Of a DNA stretch of 64,000 bases, positions 43,206 through 51,478 are shown one piece after another. The position numbers were made by a program, and so were the translations under genes. This DNA is from Pedobacter sp. ISL-64 (GTDB taxonomy: Bacteria > Bacteroidota > Bacteroidia > Sphingobacteriales > Sphingobacteriaceae), in the NCBI RefSeq assembly GCF_018613605.1, contig NZ_JAGGPU010000013.1, forward strand, positions 62,001 to 126,000, written 5' to 3'. Each line of letters opens with the position of its first letter. Position 1 is the stretch's first letter. The notes beneath the pieces were generated by a model. It was not told the DNA's origin, did no database searches, and was given only the letters and a program-made list of their open reading frames with translations.

Positions 43206-43667
43206 ATGAAGATAACTGAAGCGCAAAAGAAAAAATACTTCCAAAATGTCAATGATAATATCCTTAAAGATGGCTATCATACAACTGCTGTATTAGAAGC
43301 AGAAAATTCTACACCTTTTGCTTACTCAACAGGGATTTATGAGAATTTCAAAATCCCTGAATTATTTATTTCAGGTCTCGGACCAAACCTTTCGGGGCAA
43401 TTAATTAAAAATTATGCAGATCAATATAAACTTGGGCATGTTCCGCTAAATAAAAGAATTACAGACTTAACGGAAAGATTTCCAGTATACTTTATTAAGG
43501 TCACCAATGAAAGTTTATCTGATTATGTGTTATCTTCAATCAGGCATTACGAGGACAAAAAATATGAGTATTTACAACTTGTATTTCCTGATTTACATGG
43601 AAATTTCCCAAATGAGCCAAACTATGATTATGACCAGAAAATTGTTGGAGAATTCGAACCAGAATAA
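43206..43667 (+). CDS. DUF4262-like protein
   Basis: 153 residues from ATG 43206 (MKITEAQKKKYFQNVNDNIL). Matches the DUF4262 pattern: DGYHTTAVLEAENSTPFAYS, TGIYENFKIPELFISGL and later VYFIKVTNESLSDYVL. A longer frame begins at 43161, but a promoter-like TATTTTG at 43194-43200 lies inside it, so I chose 43206. This family is common in accessory islands and near toxin-immunity genes; function unknown. Confidence 0.75.
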   Translation: MKITEAQKKKYFQNVNDNILKDGYHTTAVLEAENSTPFAYSTGIYENFKIPELFISGLGPNLSGQLIKNYADQYKLGHVPLNKRITDLTERFPVYFIKVTNESLSDYVLSSIRHYEDKKYEYLQLVFPDLHGNFPNEPNYDYDQKIVGEFEPE

Positions 43668-43798
43668 AATAGCAAACAACAAGGGTTTACTGCTATTGGA
43701 TTGATTGCGAAATTCATTGCAGTATTTCAATTGTACTTTAATCACAAATTGACTTTGCATTTCGATTTTCCACCTACCGCAAAACTACAACCGACCCT

Positions 43799-44254
43799 AT
43801 GGGATATTATTTACAGACATTTATTTGCAAACAAGATGATGCAGGTTTATTGACCAATCATTTAGACAAAGCCCTTAAAGTTGACCTCGACCAAGGACTT
43901 TGCCTAATTCCTATGACAGAAGAATTGTTTGATCAAATAAATAATTTCGAGCAATCTAATACTGCTGATAGGTTTGAATTTTTGACAGACCATATCGAAA
44001 CTAAGATTTTACAACTCATTGAAAACAAAAAATTTGCTTATGTTGAAACAGCATATTTTGGCGGCCAAGGTGGGCAAATTGCAATTGTTTGGGACAATAA
44101 TAAAAGGGATAAATTATTATCTTTTAGCCAAGGCAGAATTAATGATGTTTTAAAAAACTTTGGAGTACTTACTGAAAAAGGGCTGGACGAATTTACAACA
44201 TTAGGATTTGGCATTAAAAGACATACAAGAGATTGGCTTGAAAATACGGACTAG
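43799..44254 (+). CDS. Hypothetical soluble protein, possibly immunity-type
   Basis: 151 residues, MGYYLQTFICKQDDAGLL at the start, no signal or membrane segment. FAYVETAYFGGQGGQIAIVW and LSFSQGRINDVLKNFGVL are the most distinctive parts. Small acidic single-domain proteins of this sort are frequent as orphan immunity proteins in Bacteroidota, but nothing here proves it. Last gene of the AT-rich island. Confidence 0.6.
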   Translation: MGYYLQTFICKQDDAGLLTNHLDKALKVDLDQGLCLIPMTEELFDQINNFEQSNTADRFEFLTDHIETKILQLIENKKFAYVETAYFGGQGGQIAIVWDNNKRDKLLSFSQGRINDVLKNFGVLTEKGLDEFTTLGFGIKRHTRDWLENTD

Positions 44255-44371
44255 GGGAATATCGTATAAGGTCTTGGGCCGGAGAGCTGATATTAAAACT
44301 TTAGCTAGCGCCAGTCTTATTGCCGCTACCTAAAAACAATGGACAGAATCTGCTTTCTTTAAATCCACACC

Positions 44372-45184
44372 TTACGCATTTAATGCTGTAGGTGCCATAC
44401 CGAACTTCTTTTTGAAGGAATGTGAGAAGTGCGACAGGCTTTCGAAGCCCAGGTCGAGGTAAATGGCAGAAGGTTTTTGATGTTTGCTTTCGATGAGGTG
44501 TTTGGCTTCTGTTAGCCGTTTATCCTGTAGCCAATGGCGGGGTGGTGCACCGAATGTTTTCAGGAAATCGCGTTTAAAACCGGCCAGGCTGCGACCAGTA
44601 AGCTGCGCGAATTTTTCGATGGGCACATTAAAATGAAAGTTGCTCAGCATAAACTTTTCCAGGTCTATTTTATAGGGTTCTGAAAAGTCGAATAAAAAGT
44701 TACGCAGTGCCGGTAGGGCAAGTAACAGTAGTTTAATTCCTTCTTTCACTTTCAAAATGCCCATTTCATTGCTCATGGTGGCACCCGAGCTTCGGGCATA
44801 GGGAACAATAGACTGGAAATAGCCCTCTAGGAATTCATTTGATGGAATCAGGATATTTGGCGGGCCAATGTATTTATGGTCTGCTGTTAACTTTTCTTCC
44901 AATACGATTTTGCGCAAAAGGTCTTCCTGAAGGGATATGACGATGGTTTCATAGTTTCCTCCCGGCAGTGGTGTTTTGGTGAGCGTACCCAGCTGGTTTT
45001 TGCCAATCAACAGCAGTTCTCCTCCGGTCATCGAAATACTTTGCCCAGCGGTTTCTAAGGTGAACTGCCCCGACACCTGCAGTACCAGGGTATGGTGGTT
45101 CCAGAAACACACTTTTTCTTTCCGCAGGGCAGAGAGGTAAGAATAAAAGATCAGGCCTGGGAGGATTTCTGCTGGATTGGTCAT
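44372..45184 (-). CDS. AraC-family transcriptional regulator
   Basis: 270 residues. N-terminal cupin-like domain (about 15-160) with SALRKEKVCFWNHHTLVLQV. C-terminal double helix-turn-helix (about 170-268): FNVPIEKFAQLTGRSLAGFK, RHWLQDKRLTEAKHLIES and YLDLGFESLSHFSHSFKKKF, ending GMAPTALNA. It begins right after the aldo/keto reductase stop, so it is likely co-transcribed and controls it. The inducer is unknown. Confidence 0.9.
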   Translation of the reverse strand: MTNPAEILPGLIFYSYLSALRKEKVCFWNHHTLVLQVSGQFTLETAGQSISMTGGELLLIGKNQLGTLTKTPLPGGNYETIVISLQEDLLRKIVLEEKLTADHKYIGPPNILIPSNEFLEGYFQSIVPYARSSGATMSNEMGILKVKEGIKLLLLALPALRNFLFDFSEPYKIDLEKFMLSNFHFNVPIEKFAQLTGRSLAGFKRDFLKTFGAPPRHWLQDKRLTEAKHLIESKHQKPSAIYLDLGFESLSHFSHSFKKKFGMAPTALNA

Positions 45185-46156
45185 TTAACGTTGTAAATAA
45201 GTACCGCCACGTATGGCACCTATTGCAAAAGTAGTATTTAAAGTGTTCATTTCTTGCGGTGTAAATACAATATCGAGCGCTTTAATATTTTCGGGCAGGC
45301 GCGATCTGCGGCTCATGCTCACTAAAGGCATGATATGATCGCCCTGCTCCTTTACCCAGGCAATAGCAAGCTGTGTAGGTGTACAGCCTTTGTTGTGCGC
45401 CAATTGTTTCAATACTTCTACTTTTTCGAGGTTGTGAACCAGGTTTTCGCCCTGAAAACGGGTGAAATGGTTATGGTAATCATTTTCTGCAAGTGGCGCT
45501 TTCATGTCGCCGGTTAATAAACCTTCTGCGGTATTGGCGAAGGCCACTACGGCAATGCCCAGTTCTTTTGCTGCAGGCAGCAGCTCGTTTTCGATCTGAC
45601 GGTCGGCCAGCGAATAGCCGATTTCCAGCGCACTTATGGGGTGGGTTTCATTTGCCTGACGAAGCTGATCAGCCGTAATTTCAGACACACCAATATGACG
45701 CACCTTACCTTCTTTAATCAGGTCGGCAACCGTTCCAATGATGTCTGCTACCGGTACGCTATCGTCCATTCGGCAAGGCTGGTAGAGGTCGATGGTTTCG
45801 ACACCCAAACGCGTTAGCGAGTAATTGATAAAATTTTTGATCGCCATGGGCCGAAGGTCTAATCCCAGCCACTGGCCGTTGTGAAAGATGGCACCGAATT
45901 TTACGCTGATAAAGGCATCATCTCGCCGGCCTTTAATTGCTTTGCCAATTAACATTTCATTATGGCCGGCACCATAGAAGTCACCTGTATTTAAAAAGTT
46001 AATGCCATTATCTAATGCTTCCTGAATGGTGGCAATACTTTCTGTTTCGCTGGGTGTAGCACCACCCCATACAGAAGACATACGCATACAGCCCAAACCA
46101 AGTTTAGATACGAAAGGGCCATTTTGACCCAACTGAATTTTTGTGATGTTGTTCAT
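45185..46156 (-). CDS. Aldo/keto reductase
   Basis: 323 residues from ATG 46156 (MNNITKIQLGQNGPFVSKLG). AKR barrel with GLGCMRMS, FLNTGDFYGAGHNEMLIGKA (catalytic Asp/Tyr region), KFGAI (Lys position) and a later GDHIMPLVSMSRRSRLPENI NADPH-binding part. In the segment ETIDLYQPCRMD the usual YQ-x-H is YQPCR, with Cys in place of the usual His, a notable change that may affect substrate choice. A longer frame starts at 46186. Coupled to the AraC regulator downstream. Confidence 0.87.
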   Translation of the reverse strand: MNNITKIQLGQNGPFVSKLGLGCMRMSSVWGGATPSETESIATIQEALDNGINFLNTGDFYGAGHNEMLIGKAIKGRRDDAFISVKFGAIFHNGQWLGLDLRPMAIKNFINYSLTRLGVETIDLYQPCRMDDSVPVADIIGTVADLIKEGKVRHIGVSEITADQLRQANETHPISALEIGYSLADRQIENELLPAAKELGIAVVAFANTAEGLLTGDMKAPLAENDYHNHFTRFQGENLVHNLEKVEVLKQLAHNKGCTPTQLAIAWVKEQGDHIMPLVSMSRRSRLPENIKALDIVFTPQEMNTLNTTFAIGAIRGGTYLQR

Positions 46157-46263
46157 GAAACAAAGATCAGCATTCGGAACACCCAAGACTTTCCTCTACG
46201 GCTCAAATATTTTGCTTGTATGGCTCAGCTGTTTGAGGTAATGGTTTTAGCACTTATCTAGCG

Positions 46264-46301
46264 CAAGTCTTGTGTCAAGCCCAATGCAATGGGCAGACTT
46301 G
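46264..46301. other. Stem-loop in the 46157-46619 gap
   Basis: CAAGTCT (46264-46270) pairs with AGACTTG (46295-46301) and an inner GCCCA (46279-46283) with TGGGC (46290-46294), leaving an eight-base bulge on the left side. It could be a regulatory or transcript-end structure. Confidence 0.35.
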
Positions 46302-46448
46302 TGTTTTCACTAAATTAACACCTAGATCTCTTTGAGAAGACCTTGATTAATTATTATCGTGCATGCACAATCATCTAGCCCATTAACCCATTCTAAGATT
46401 TGCACTTTAAGGGAAAATTAATAACTTGTAGTAACTAAATTAACAATC

Positions 46449-46562
46449 ATGCTCAATCTTAACTTTTCCAATCTAAAGGCTTTTAAATATCCGAACACGG
46501 ATAACGAATACTCCAAAAATGCAACTGTTACTTTAGCTGATTTACCCAAAAATCATTACTAA
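46449..46562 (+). CDS. Possible 37-residue peptide
   Basis: ATG at 46449, stop TAA at 46560-46562. The sequence begins MLNLNFSNLKAFKYPNTDNE and ends in KNHY. It has no family and no clear ribosome site, and could be chance. It is the only candidate in this gap, 57 bases before the LRR gene. Confidence 0.2.
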   Translation: MLNLNFSNLKAFKYPNTDNEYSKNATVTLADLPKNHY

Positions 46563-46619
46563 GAATTTAATAGATTACGAGTTAACTATATTTATAAGAA
46601 AAGCTAGCATCAGGCTACG

Positions 46620-47528
46620 ATGAAAAACATTTTTACAATTATTTTATGCACGACCCTCTGCTTTAGTGGGTTTTCACAGGAGAAATCATTTCGCCCAACC
46701 TACGTTTATGAAGGGTTTATTAAAACGGAAAAAGGAGAAAAGCTTAGTATCAATATGAATTTTTTAGTCTTGTTAGATTCTACATTGGTAGGCTCTTATT
46801 ATTATTCTCCAAAGAATGGCGCTCTTGGTTTAGTTGGGCATCTTAATTCTAATCAGACTTTTTCACTTGTAGAGCGAAATGAAAATGATAAAATAACCGG
46901 AGAATTTAAAGGAAGATTATCCGCTGATAAAAAAACAGCTGTTGGGAAATGGGTTTCTCCATCAAATAATAAAACATTTACTTTTGAAGTAAGACTGGTA
47001 AAAGATAAGTCGTACTGGGATTTTATCCGAAAAAACAGAGCTCTACATGAATATAATGACTTAAATGTAGCAATAAACGAATTTGATAAGGTATTAAGTA
47101 TAGATGTAGCCAGCCAAGGAATAACTAGCCTGCCTAGCAAAATCACCAAACTAGAAAAGGTTGTTTCTTTCAATTTGCTGGGAAACAGACTTAATGTCTT
47201 TCCTAAAGAACTGGGTAAACTTACAAGCCTTGACGAAATCTCATTAAGCAGCAACCAAATAGAAAATATTGGACCTGAGATTGGCAACTTAAAGAACTTA
47301 AGAATATTAATATTAAACAATAACAAATTGCAATCTTTGCCTAAAGAACTAGGTAAACTTACAAACCTACTTTATCTCGAACTAGACAATAACAAGCTAA
47401 CATATTTACCTGAAGAAATAAAATACTTATCAAAATTACAAGAACTACACATTGAAAGAAATAAGCTAACAACGGCAGAAAAACAAAAAATCAAAGCAGC
47501 ATTACCAAATTGCATTGTTCACTTTTGA
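46620..47528 (+). CDS. Secreted leucine-rich-repeat protein
   Basis: 302 residues. Signal peptide (KNIFTIILCTTLCFSGFSQ), an N-terminal beta-rich domain of about 120 residues (GSYYYSPKNGALGLVGHL), then about five to six bacterial LRR units (about 165-285: ISLSSNQIENIGPEIGNLKN, LRILILNNNKLQSLPKEL, LLYLELDNNKLTYLPEEI). It ends NCIVHF. Probably a periplasmic or surface binding protein; partner unknown. AT-rich. Confidence 0.85.
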   Translation: MKNIFTIILCTTLCFSGFSQEKSFRPTYVYEGFIKTEKGEKLSINMNFLVLLDSTLVGSYYYSPKNGALGLVGHLNSNQTFSLVERNENDKITGEFKGRLSADKKTAVGKWVSPSNNKTFTFEVRLVKDKSYWDFIRKNRALHEYNDLNVAINEFDKVLSIDVASQGITSLPSKITKLEKVVSFNLLGNRLNVFPKELGKLTSLDEISLSSNQIENIGPEIGNLKNLRILILNNNKLQSLPKELGKLTNLLYLELDNNKLTYLPEEIKYLSKLQELHIERNKLTTAEKQKIKAALPNCIVHF

Positions 47529-47574
47529 ATATCACTCAATTTAGTGCATTCTTAGTGCAGCCGTCCAAAACAAT

Positions 47575-48069
47575 ATGAACCGGACTAAAAGACATAGGGG
47601 ACTTAGACGTTATTATAAAAACCTTAGGGTAAAAAACAGCAACTGGTCTGGATTGAACTTCGATGACCCAGAACATGCCTGGTTTGATTTATGGCACACA
47701 CATTTTGACTGGTGTGGTTATGGCAATAATAGTTTTAAAAAACGCAAACCTCATCTCGACAAACTATTTAGACATTTTGATCTACTCGAAGAAAAAGCAA
47801 AGTCTTTGCAAACTGATTATCAAATATGGGCAACATTGATCGATTTTGACAGTTATAACGATGCCTTATTTCTACACACACCCAATCCGAACCATAACAA
47901 CTTTCCATGGGCGATAAAAGACCTTTCTAAAACAACTACTTTAACCAACAAGGAATTAAACCATTACATTGATGGCCTGACAGGCTATGAAAAACGATAT
48001 GGACATGCAGATGAGGCCTTCTGTGTACTTTTCAAGAAAAACATTGGCGTCGCTGTAGTATCCATCTAG
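47575..48069 (+). CDS. Hypothetical protein
   Basis: 164 residues with a basic start (MNRTKRHRGLRRYYKNLRVK) and aromatic-rich middle (HAWFDLWHTHFDWCGYG). No signal or membrane segment. ALFLHTPNPNHNNFPW and YEKRYGHADEAFCVLF suggest a compact fold. Seen as an orphan after the LRR gene (46-base gap); an immunity protein is possible but unproven. Convergent with the AraC gene. Confidence 0.6.
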   Translation: MNRTKRHRGLRRYYKNLRVKNSNWSGLNFDDPEHAWFDLWHTHFDWCGYGNNSFKKRKPHLDKLFRHFDLLEEKAKSLQTDYQIWATLIDFDSYNDALFLHTPNPNHNNFPWAIKDLSKTTTLTNKELNHYIDGLTGYEKRYGHADEAFCVLFKKNIGVAVVSI

Positions 48070-48088
48070 CATTCTTAGCGTCGCGGCC

Positions 48089-48940
48089 TTAGCCCTTCTG
48101 GCGTTCCCGAAAATCACTGGGTGTGCACTTATACCTATCGCGAAAGCTTTTGGTGAAATTGGCCAAATCATTATAGCCGCAATTAAAAGCAATGTCTTTA
48201 ATCCTTTCGTTTGAAATTAACAGCATTTCGGCAGCTTTTTCGAGCCTTTTGGTTTTGATATAATTGGCCGGTGTATCGTTGTAATGTCTGGCAAATTCGC
48301 GTTTAAAAGACGATAAACTCAAATTATTCAATTGTGCCAGGGCTTCGATACTGAGCTGCTCAAACAGGTTGGCCTCAATAATTTGCTTAAAGGTATAGGT
48401 AGTAGGCGAAAAAAGCTGTGCAAATATGGTTTGTATGGCCCGGGCATTAGCGGTTTGGGCCAGCAGCAGGATAATTTCTTTTAACTTTAAAACCAGGATA
48501 TCTTCGTTAACCAGTGCCGGATGCTGAAAATAAAACAGCAAGCCTTCGATATATTTTTCGATTAAAAAACTGTTGTTTAAAACTTCGACACTTTTGTTCG
48601 AAACCATCCGATCGGATGCATGAAGTATAACCGGCAGCTCCCGATCGTAGATCCGCTTTAAAATATCGGGATGAAAATTAACGACCATAATTTCGTTAAT
48701 TCCCCCTTCATTTAAGTTACTGATGGTTTTGCTGGCTTGGATACAATTTAAAAACAAGGCATGTTTATGCGGTATGTTTACCCGGTCTTCGTCGCGGTGA
48801 TATTGCATTTCACCCTGTAACATGTACAAAAAGCAGGCATTATCGGTAATGGGAAAATCGAAGGTAAAAGGTGCCTTTATCCTGATGTTTTGGATAATGG
48901 ATTTACCAAACAAATCGTATTTTTTATGGTCAATGATCAT
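48089..48940 (-). CDS. AraC-family transcriptional regulator
   Basis: 283 residues from ATG 48940 (MIIDHKKYDLFGKSIIQNIR). N-terminal sensing domain (about 1-175) of the type with HRDEDRVNIPHKHALFLNC; C-terminal HTH pair (about 185-280): LSIEALAQLNNLSLSSFKRE, THYNDTPANYIKTKRL-like spacing, and FNCGYNDLANFTKSFRDRYK, ending PSDFRERQK. The frame from 49009 adds an unlikely stretch, so the shorter start is used. The four-helix membrane gene lies upstream. Confidence 0.88.
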   Translation of the reverse strand: MIIDHKKYDLFGKSIIQNIRIKAPFTFDFPITDNACFLYMLQGEMQYHRDEDRVNIPHKHALFLNCIQASKTISNLNEGGINEIMVVNFHPDILKRIYDRELPVILHASDRMVSNKSVEVLNNSFLIEKYIEGLLFYFQHPALVNEDILVLKLKEIILLLAQTANARAIQTIFAQLFSPTTYTFKQIIEANLFEQLSIEALAQLNNLSLSSFKREFARHYNDTPANYIKTKRLEKAAEMLLISNERIKDIAFNCGYNDLANFTKSFRDRYKCTPSDFRERQKG

Positions 48941-49059
48941 ATTAAAAAAACCTTCAGCTATAAAAATAGAAAAACTAATGCATGGTTTGGCTGTTCTTCG
49001 CCCATGCATTAGCTTATCCGGTATAAAAAGATCCTTTATCCCAAAATCGCATTTTTGAT

Positions 49060-49548
49060 TTACTGTATTTTAACCGCATTGCGCTGTTTAATGTACTGGT
49101 AAATGGCACCAGCAACAAATGCGATTAAGAGCACGAGTAATGTTTGGGTAATTACAGGATCGGTAGGATTTTTAGCCAGTGGATGCCCCAGCGGAACCCG
49201 GGTAAAGGTTTCGTTCACGGTAGGAATGAGTGACAGAAAGAAGCTAAAAGAGAGTAAAAAATTCTCTATATAACGGGCCCTATTATTGGTACTTCGCTTT
49301 ACCGAAAGCCAAAAAGCCACCACCACTAAAATAAAAATGAATACCGAAAAAATATGTCCGGGATTAAAGCCCCCATGTTTGGAGATCCCCAATGCAGTTA
49401 AAGCCGTAACAGCAGTAGTATAAAAGTATATTTTACCGCTAAGCTGCGTTAAATCAATTTTGCCAAAGCGTATAAATGAAATGATTGCTGCTGCAATGGC
49501 CACGATACCAATGAAGGTATGAAAAATTCCTAAACCTGATAGTCCCAT
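49060..49548 (-). CDS. Four-helix membrane protein, unknown function
   Basis: 162 residues with four hydrophobic segments (about 5-27, 40-55, 65-85, 132-152). Motif GISKHGGFNPGHIFSVFIFI (about 54-73) has His residues that could bind heme or quinone. No signal. Small membrane proteins like this are common in Bacteroidota; function unknown. It precedes the AraC regulator in the same direction (119-base gap). Confidence 0.65.
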   Translation of the reverse strand: MGLSGLGIFHTFIGIVAIAAAIISFIRFGKIDLTQLSGKIYFYTTAVTALTALGISKHGGFNPGHIFSVFIFILVVVAFWLSVKRSTNNRARYIENFLLSFSFFLSLIPTVNETFTRVPLGHPLAKNPTDPVITQTLLVLLIAFVAGAIYQYIKQRNAVKIQ

Positions 49549-49806
49549 AGTCTTTTTTGTTGTTATGTAATTGTTGTTACAAAAGTGGCTATAGTAAGGT
49601 TAAGGCGTTTTGCTTATTCGTTCAATTAATTGGTAATCTCGTTCAAAAATAACCAGGTGTGCTGCCGCTGGCCTAGAGTAATAGACGGACCTGTATTTTC
49701 GTTTTGGCAGGCAGGACATTATTTGACGATTGACGAAGTACCTTTTCCTGCAACTGAGCAGAACAAGTTGAATAATTAAAAAGGCAGCAAAATAAGCTGA
49801 AAGTTT

Positions 49807-49814
49807 TATTTTTG
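49807..49814 (+). promoter_or_regulatory. -7 promoter box
   Basis: TATTTTTG fits TAnnTTTG, 25 bases before the ATG of the Crp/Fnr gene at 49839. The TTG inside it is not the start. Confidence 0.5.
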
Positions 49815-49838
49815 AAGATTCTCCTTAAGAAACTAAAG

Positions 49839-50426
49839 ATGGATAATTTTCAAGCGCTGTTCGATTACGTTCAAAAACTCTCTGGCAAAACGCTTTCTGT
49901 GGAAGAAAAGCAAATATTTATCGCACATTTCAAACCCAAAAAAATCCGTAAGCGACAGTACTTTTTACAGGAAGGGGATGTATGTAAATATACTGGCTTC
50001 ATTGTGAAAGGGGCTGCCAAGACGTTTACGGTGGATGAAAAAGGGCATGAACATATACTAAAATTAAGTATTGAAAACTGGTGGTTAGCCGATTTTGAAA
50101 GTTTTTACAAGTTAACACCAAGTCGCTTTAATATAGAAGCGCTGGAAGATATGGAAATCTTACAAATCACCCATAACCTGGTAGAAGAATTCATAAAGCC
50201 TATTCCTGCCTTTTCAGCGATGCAGAACGTGCTGAGTCAAAACAACACCATAGCTGCCCAAAAAAGGATGCAGTCTTCCATCAGTCAAACTGGCGAAGAA
50301 CGGTTTCAAGAACTCGTTAACGATTACCCTCACTTTATACAGCGGTTCCCGCAAAATTTAATTGCTTCCTACCTGGGTTTAACACCAGAAACCTTGAGCC
50401 GGATCAGGAAGAACTCCTCAAAATAG
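49839..50426 (+). CDS. Crp/Fnr-family regulator
   Basis: 195 residues from the ATG at 49839 (MDNFQALFDYVQKLSGKTLS). Cyclic-nucleotide-type barrel (about 15-120: FLQEGDVCKYTGFIVKGAAK, WWLADFESFY) and a short C-terminal HTH (LIASYLGLTPETLSRIRKNS). No Cys cluster, so not an Fe-S Fnr. This Bacteroidota subgroup has a shortened HTH domain and unknown effectors. It is followed by a same-strand SDR gene after 90 bases, its likely target. Confidence 0.88.
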   Translation: MDNFQALFDYVQKLSGKTLSVEEKQIFIAHFKPKKIRKRQYFLQEGDVCKYTGFIVKGAAKTFTVDEKGHEHILKLSIENWWLADFESFYKLTPSRFNIEALEDMEILQITHNLVEEFIKPIPAFSAMQNVLSQNNTIAAQKRMQSSISQTGEERFQELVNDYPHFIQRFPQNLIASYLGLTPETLSRIRKNSSK

Positions 50427-50516
50427 ATTGATCTTTGTCAAGCTTATTTAATGATTTTTGATAAGATGCAGTCCGTTGCGCAGATGCATCTTTGGATCAA
50501 CATTAATAATAAGATC

Positions 50517-51269
50517 ATGAGTAAATTAAAAAACAAAGTGGCCGTAGTTACAGGCGGCAATAGTGGTATTGGATTTGGTATTGCTGAAGCATTTAAAAGT
50601 GAAGGCGCTGCCGGAGCTATTGTCGGGAGAAATCACCTAACGTTAGAACTTGCTGCTGCTCAACTGGGCAATGATTTTATAGCCATCAACGCAGATGTAA
50701 CTAACCTTGCCGATTTAGAGCGGGTTTTTAAAGATACAGCCGAAAAATTCGGCAAAATAGATGTACTGGTAGCCAATGCCGGTGCAGGAACAACCGGAAC
50801 AGTGGCAGATGTGAGCGAAGCTGACTACAACAAAACCATGGACCTTAACCTGAAAAGCGTTTACTTCACTGTACAAAAAGCGTTACCATATATGAATGAT
50901 GGCGGATCTATAATTCTTATCGGGTCGAATGCCGCACACCGGGCATACCCATCATTTGGGCTTTACGGCGCTGCAAAAGCTGCGGTGATCTTTTTGGCGA
51001 AAAGCTTTTCGAACGACTTGTTAGCAAGAAAGATCAGGGTAAATGTAATCACACCGGGTACTACAGATACGCCTGCATTTGATAAGTTCGTTCCCGTAGA
51101 ACAAATCGATGCTGTGAAAACACAATTTGCAAGCGTAATGCCGATAGGCAGGATCGGGCAGCCCTCAGACATTGGTAAAACCGCGGTTTTGCTTGCTTCT
51201 GAAGAATCTTCGTTTTTGCTTGGCACAGAAATCCTTGTTGATGGTGGCATGACCTACTTAGCTAAGTAA
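50517..51269 (+). CDS. Short-chain dehydrogenase/reductase
   Basis: 250 residues from ATG 50517 (MSKLKNKVAVVTGGNSGIGF). Rossmann TGGNSGIG motif, ANAG motif (LVANAGAGTTG), catalytic Ser in GSIILIGSNAAHRA and YGAAKAAV with the Y-x-x-x-K pair, ending GTEILVDGGMTYLAK. NAD(P)-dependent, substrate unknown. An earlier start at 50451 gives an unlikely extension. It follows the Crp/Fnr gene. Confidence 0.92.
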   Translation: MSKLKNKVAVVTGGNSGIGFGIAEAFKSEGAAGAIVGRNHLTLELAAAQLGNDFIAINADVTNLADLERVFKDTAEKFGKIDVLVANAGAGTTGTVADVSEADYNKTMDLNLKSVYFTVQKALPYMNDGGSIILIGSNAAHRAYPSFGLYGAAKAAVIFLAKSFSNDLLARKIRVNVITPGTTDTPAFDKFVPVEQIDAVKTQFASVMPIGRIGQPSDIGKTAVLLASEESSFLLGTEILVDGGMTYLAK

Positions 51270-51277
51270 TTTCTTAT

Positions 51278-51309
51278 TCACTGGTATGCGATCAAACCCG
51301 TACCAGTGA
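51278..51309 (+). terminator. Terminator-like inverted repeat
   Basis: TCACTGGTA (51278-51286) and TACCAGTGA (51301-51309) are perfect complements, nine bases after the SDR stop. No T-run follows, so it may act as a weak or factor-dependent terminator. Confidence 0.4.
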
Positions 51310-51478
51310 TTACTAGTTGTTAAGGAATCAGCAATAAAATATTGAGGAAAGAAACACGTGACCGTCCTGAATTTACTTGTCGTTTCATTACGGGCATGCC
51401 ATATGAAAGGCAGTTTATCTGTAACAGCTAAACATATTCGGCCTGTAAAATGTTATCACTCTATTAGCTGAAATTGTT

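Noticed and set aside
49812..49838. TTG start for the Crp/Fnr gene at 49812
   Set aside because: The TTG is part of the TATTTTTG promoter box; the ATG at 49839 fits homologues.
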